A stretch of DNA of 64,000 nucleotides from Chloroflexota bacterium (GTDB taxonomy: Bacteria; Chloroflexota; Anaerolineae; Aggregatilineales; J027): assembly GCA_016234595.1 (NCBI GenBank), contig JACRBG010000043.1, positions 143,526-207,525 of the forward strand. Reading direction: 5' to 3'. The notes beneath the pieces were generated by a model. That model was not told where the DNA came from and did no database searches. It saw only the letters and a list, made by a program, of their open reading frames with translations. The position numbers and the translations under genes were made by a program. Numbering within the stretch: position 1 is the stretch's first letter; each line of letters begins with the position of its first letter. Positions 62,926 to 64,000 of the stretch are shown piece by piece.

Positions 62926-63588
62926 TTATGCGTGACCAATAGTATGAACTATCAGAAGCGTGCCACTTTGGAAGGTAACGCTTGCTTCTGGGGAATTGAT
63001 GACATTACTGACCCCTCGCGCTGGGCCTACATAAAGCGTTTCATTACGGAGGGGGTATTCCAAACCATGTGTTGTAATCCCTTGAACATCGCCTTGAAAG
63101 GGAATTAAGGACACCGTATCGCCATTTACCCCAGCGAGAGGATGGGTTCCCGGATGAGCAATCCATATGGATTGTCTATCATCCACCAGATGTACTACAC
63201 AGTTTTGCAAAGCTGGCAAAGTCAATAAATAGATATTGCTGAGGGTGTGGTCAATCCGTGCGCCTAAGGCCGCCAATATAAAAATAGTATTGGCGCCACG
63301 TGCCACCGCTTCCAGCAAGGTCAATTCCAAATCGGTTTCGTCTTTGTGTGGTGAAAAACGCAGAATTTCTACCCCAGCGGATTGGAGAGAGCTTAGGGTA
63401 TCTGGGTGGATAGAATCCATATCCCCGACAACAACTTGGGGGTGGAGGCCCATTTTAAGGGCGACATCCGCGCCGCCATCAGCACAAATCACCAGTGCCT
63501 CAGCAACGTTCTCTATGACCGCTTGCACTGCTTGACCGAGTTGAATGGTGCCGTTCGCAACCACAATGGCTTTTGGGAAATTAGACAT
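62926..63588 (-). CDS. thiN: Thiamine pyrophosphokinase
   Basis: The product (220 residues from ATG 63588) makes TPP from thiamine and ATP. Motifs are VICADGGADVALKMGLHPQVVVGDMDSI (about 36-62), HKDETDLELTLLEA and GALGARIDHTLSNI, all hallmarks of TPK. The start at 63588 is chosen because it follows a terminator-type hairpin whose 3' arm holds the GGAG; a longer open frame to 63675 would run through the riboswitch. It is the first gene of the thiamine operon, so thiamine taken up by ThiXYZ is directly phosphorylated. Confidence 0.93.
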   Translation of the reverse strand: MSNFPKAIVVANGTIQLGQAVQAVIENVAEALVICADGGADVALKMGLHPQVVVGDMDSIHPDTLSSLQSAGVEILRFSPHKDETDLELTLLEAVARGANTIFILAALGARIDHTLSNIYLLTLPALQNCVVHLVDDRQSIWIAHPGTHPLAGVNGDTVSLIPFQGDVQGITTHGLEYPLRNETLYVGPARGVSNVINSPEASVTFQSGTLLIVHTIGHA

Positions 63589-63592
63589 AAAC

Positions 63593-63618
63593 AAAAAACC
63601 ACTCCTTTCAGGGAGTGG
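63593..63618 (-). terminator. Riboswitch expression-platform terminator
   Basis: CCACTCC (63618-63612) pairs with GGAGTGG (63605-63599) with a 6-base loop, then TTTTTT. It lies between the TPP aptamer and thiN. The 3' arm also contains the only GGAG before the thiN ATG, so the hairpin could block both transcription and translation. Confidence 0.88.
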
Positions 63619-63735
63619 CTGAATGTGCATATTCTTGCGAACTCCCTCCGCCGGAATTACCCGGTTCAGGTTCAAGGGTCGGCATTGTCTTGAAATGCCC
63701 TCTCAGCCTGACTAACTCAAGCTCCCCTGTAGCGA
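63599..63735 (-). ncRNA. TPP riboswitch
   Basis: Read on the minus strand, conserved TPP-aptamer elements appear in order: GGGGAGC near 63728-63722, GGCTGAGAGGGC near 63708-63697, then ACCCTTGAACCTGAACCGGG near 63683-63660 and TAATTCCGGCGGAGGGA near 63660-63643. These match the THI element consensus (CTGAGA, ACCTGA, GGNTAATNCC). AGGGAGT (63647-63641) can pair with ACTCCCT (63616-63610) of the terminator 5' arm, which gives the antiterminator. High TPP should favour the terminator and shut off the operon. Confidence 0.95.
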
Positions 63736-63752
63736 TCAGTTGTAGTTAAACG

Positions 63753-63781
63753 AAATTAACATAGGGGGCCGCGTTTGTCAA
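63753..63781 (-). promoter_or_regulatory. Promoter of the thiamine operon
   Basis: On the minus strand TTGACA (63781-63776) and TAATTT (63758-63753) are 17 bases apart, so this is close to the sigma-70 consensus. Transcription would begin near 63746, about 10 bases before the TPP aptamer. Confidence 0.82.
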
Positions 63782-63799
63782 ACAAATTTTCGACAAACG
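63772..63799. promoter_or_regulatory. Inverted repeat overlapping the thi promoter -35
   Basis: CGTTTGTC (63772-63779) and GACAAACG (63792-63799) are perfect inverted 8-mers. The left copy covers the -35 box of the thi promoter. It may be an operator. Confidence 0.4.
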
Positions 63800-64000
63800 A
63801 ATTTTTTGGCTTAAATAGAGGCTTTTGAATGAAAGGTTAGGCAATTTTAAAATTTCTCTAAAGAGACCCTTGCGCGGGAAATTTTAGAGTGGTAAATTAG
63901 GGGAGTACCGCGAGATAAGGCAAGACGAGACGTTGGGGATAGCAATGGCTATGCTAACGAATAACAAATCAGGAGGAAACAGAGGCGTTTAGTTGAGGCT
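63800..64000. other. Non-coding end of the window
   Basis: No gene is seen. A rightward promoter candidate is TTGCGC (63870-63875) with TAAATT (63893-63898) and a 17-base spacer, and AGGAGG at about 63972-63977 could be a ribosome-binding site for a gene starting past the window edge. Inverted AAAATTTC (about 63850) and GAAATTTT (about 63878) flank this. Confidence 0.4.

Noticed and set aside
60626..63588. Taurine or sulfonate importer
   Set aside because: The ATPase and permease belong to the same class as TauBC/SsuBC, but the TPP riboswitch, thiN and THI5-like binding protein point to thiamine or its pyrimidine.
1..64000. CRISPR arrays, insertion sequences, tRNA or rRNA genes, replication origin
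   Set aside because: No spaced direct repeats, transposase, cloverleaf-type sequences or DnaA-box clusters were seen on reading both strands; short or unusual tRNAs could still be missed without a covariance search.

Overview
The window is about 64 kb of bacterial chromosome with a GC content that looks close to 50 percent, densely packed with short operons on both strands. The gene content suggests Chloroflexota, probably Anaerolineae or a relative. The reasons are a murC-murB-ftsQ-ftsA-ftsZ block with a proline/glutamine-rich FtsZ linker, a form II CoxSLM molybdenum hydroxylase cluster, many exported beta-propeller and SH3 proteins, a RodZ-like protein with a Thr/Pro-rich tail, and HrcA next to thioredoxin and a CbpA-type DnaJ. 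This placement is an inference from family mix; no rRNA gene is present to confirm it. No tRNA, rRNA, CRISPR array or insertion sequence was seen.

Layout. 1-5404: end of a division/cell-wall cluster (murC partial, murB, ftsQ, ftsA, ftsZ) closed by a strong terminator. 5467-9887: a receiver-only response regulator, an exported HExxH protein, an L,D-transpeptidase, an exported propeller protein and a LON-domain protein. 9995-13768: plsX, fabF and an AT-rich exported propeller/SH3 gene that looks foreign. 13808-17043: pterin/folate genes (a pterin dehydratase-like gene, folE, then divergent folB-folK) with a lytic transglycosylase between. 17073-25755: a complete form II CO-dehydrogenase-like operon (coxG, S, L, M, D, E, xdhC-like, molybdopterin-binding protein). 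25752-31795: AAC(3)-like acetyltransferase, rplI, RodZ-like, a methyltransferase, an MgtC-like membrane protein paired with a lone PAAR protein, and radA. 32086-35945: NAD salvage enzymes (nicotinate phosphoribosyltransferase, nicotinamidase-like hydrolase) with a palindromic operator candidate upstream. 36043-43836: signalling and exported proteins (GAF histidine kinase, double GNAT, FHA, oligopeptide-type binding protein). 44075-46765: cbpA, trxA, hrcA. 47090-51894: trehalose phosphatase, SH3/CARDB lipoprotein, a proline-rich membrane protein and a winged-helix AAA+ ATPase. 51936-56166: xseB plus a LolD/MacB-type exporter. 56303-58568: DUF2085, DUF4126, a universal stress protein and a decayed small membrane-protein gene. 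58691-63781: a thiamine salvage operon (thiN, thiamine-binding protein, thiXYZ-type ABC importer, DUF402, DinB) behind a TPP riboswitch with its own terminator and a near-consensus promoter.

How the genes work together. The clearest regulated unit is the thiamine operon: promoter, riboswitch, terminator that also buries the first ribosome-binding site, then import and pyrophosphorylation of thiamine, with two extra genes (DUF402, DinB) translated from the same message. The cox cluster holds all structural subunits and the usual maturation factors, but its active-site loop AYRGAGR marks form II, so CO may not be the substrate. The least explained items are the lone PAAR gene coupled to an MgtC-like gene, the long Arg-rich cytoplasmic arm on FtsQ, the C-terminal domain on FolK, and the ATPase/proline-rich membrane protein pair.
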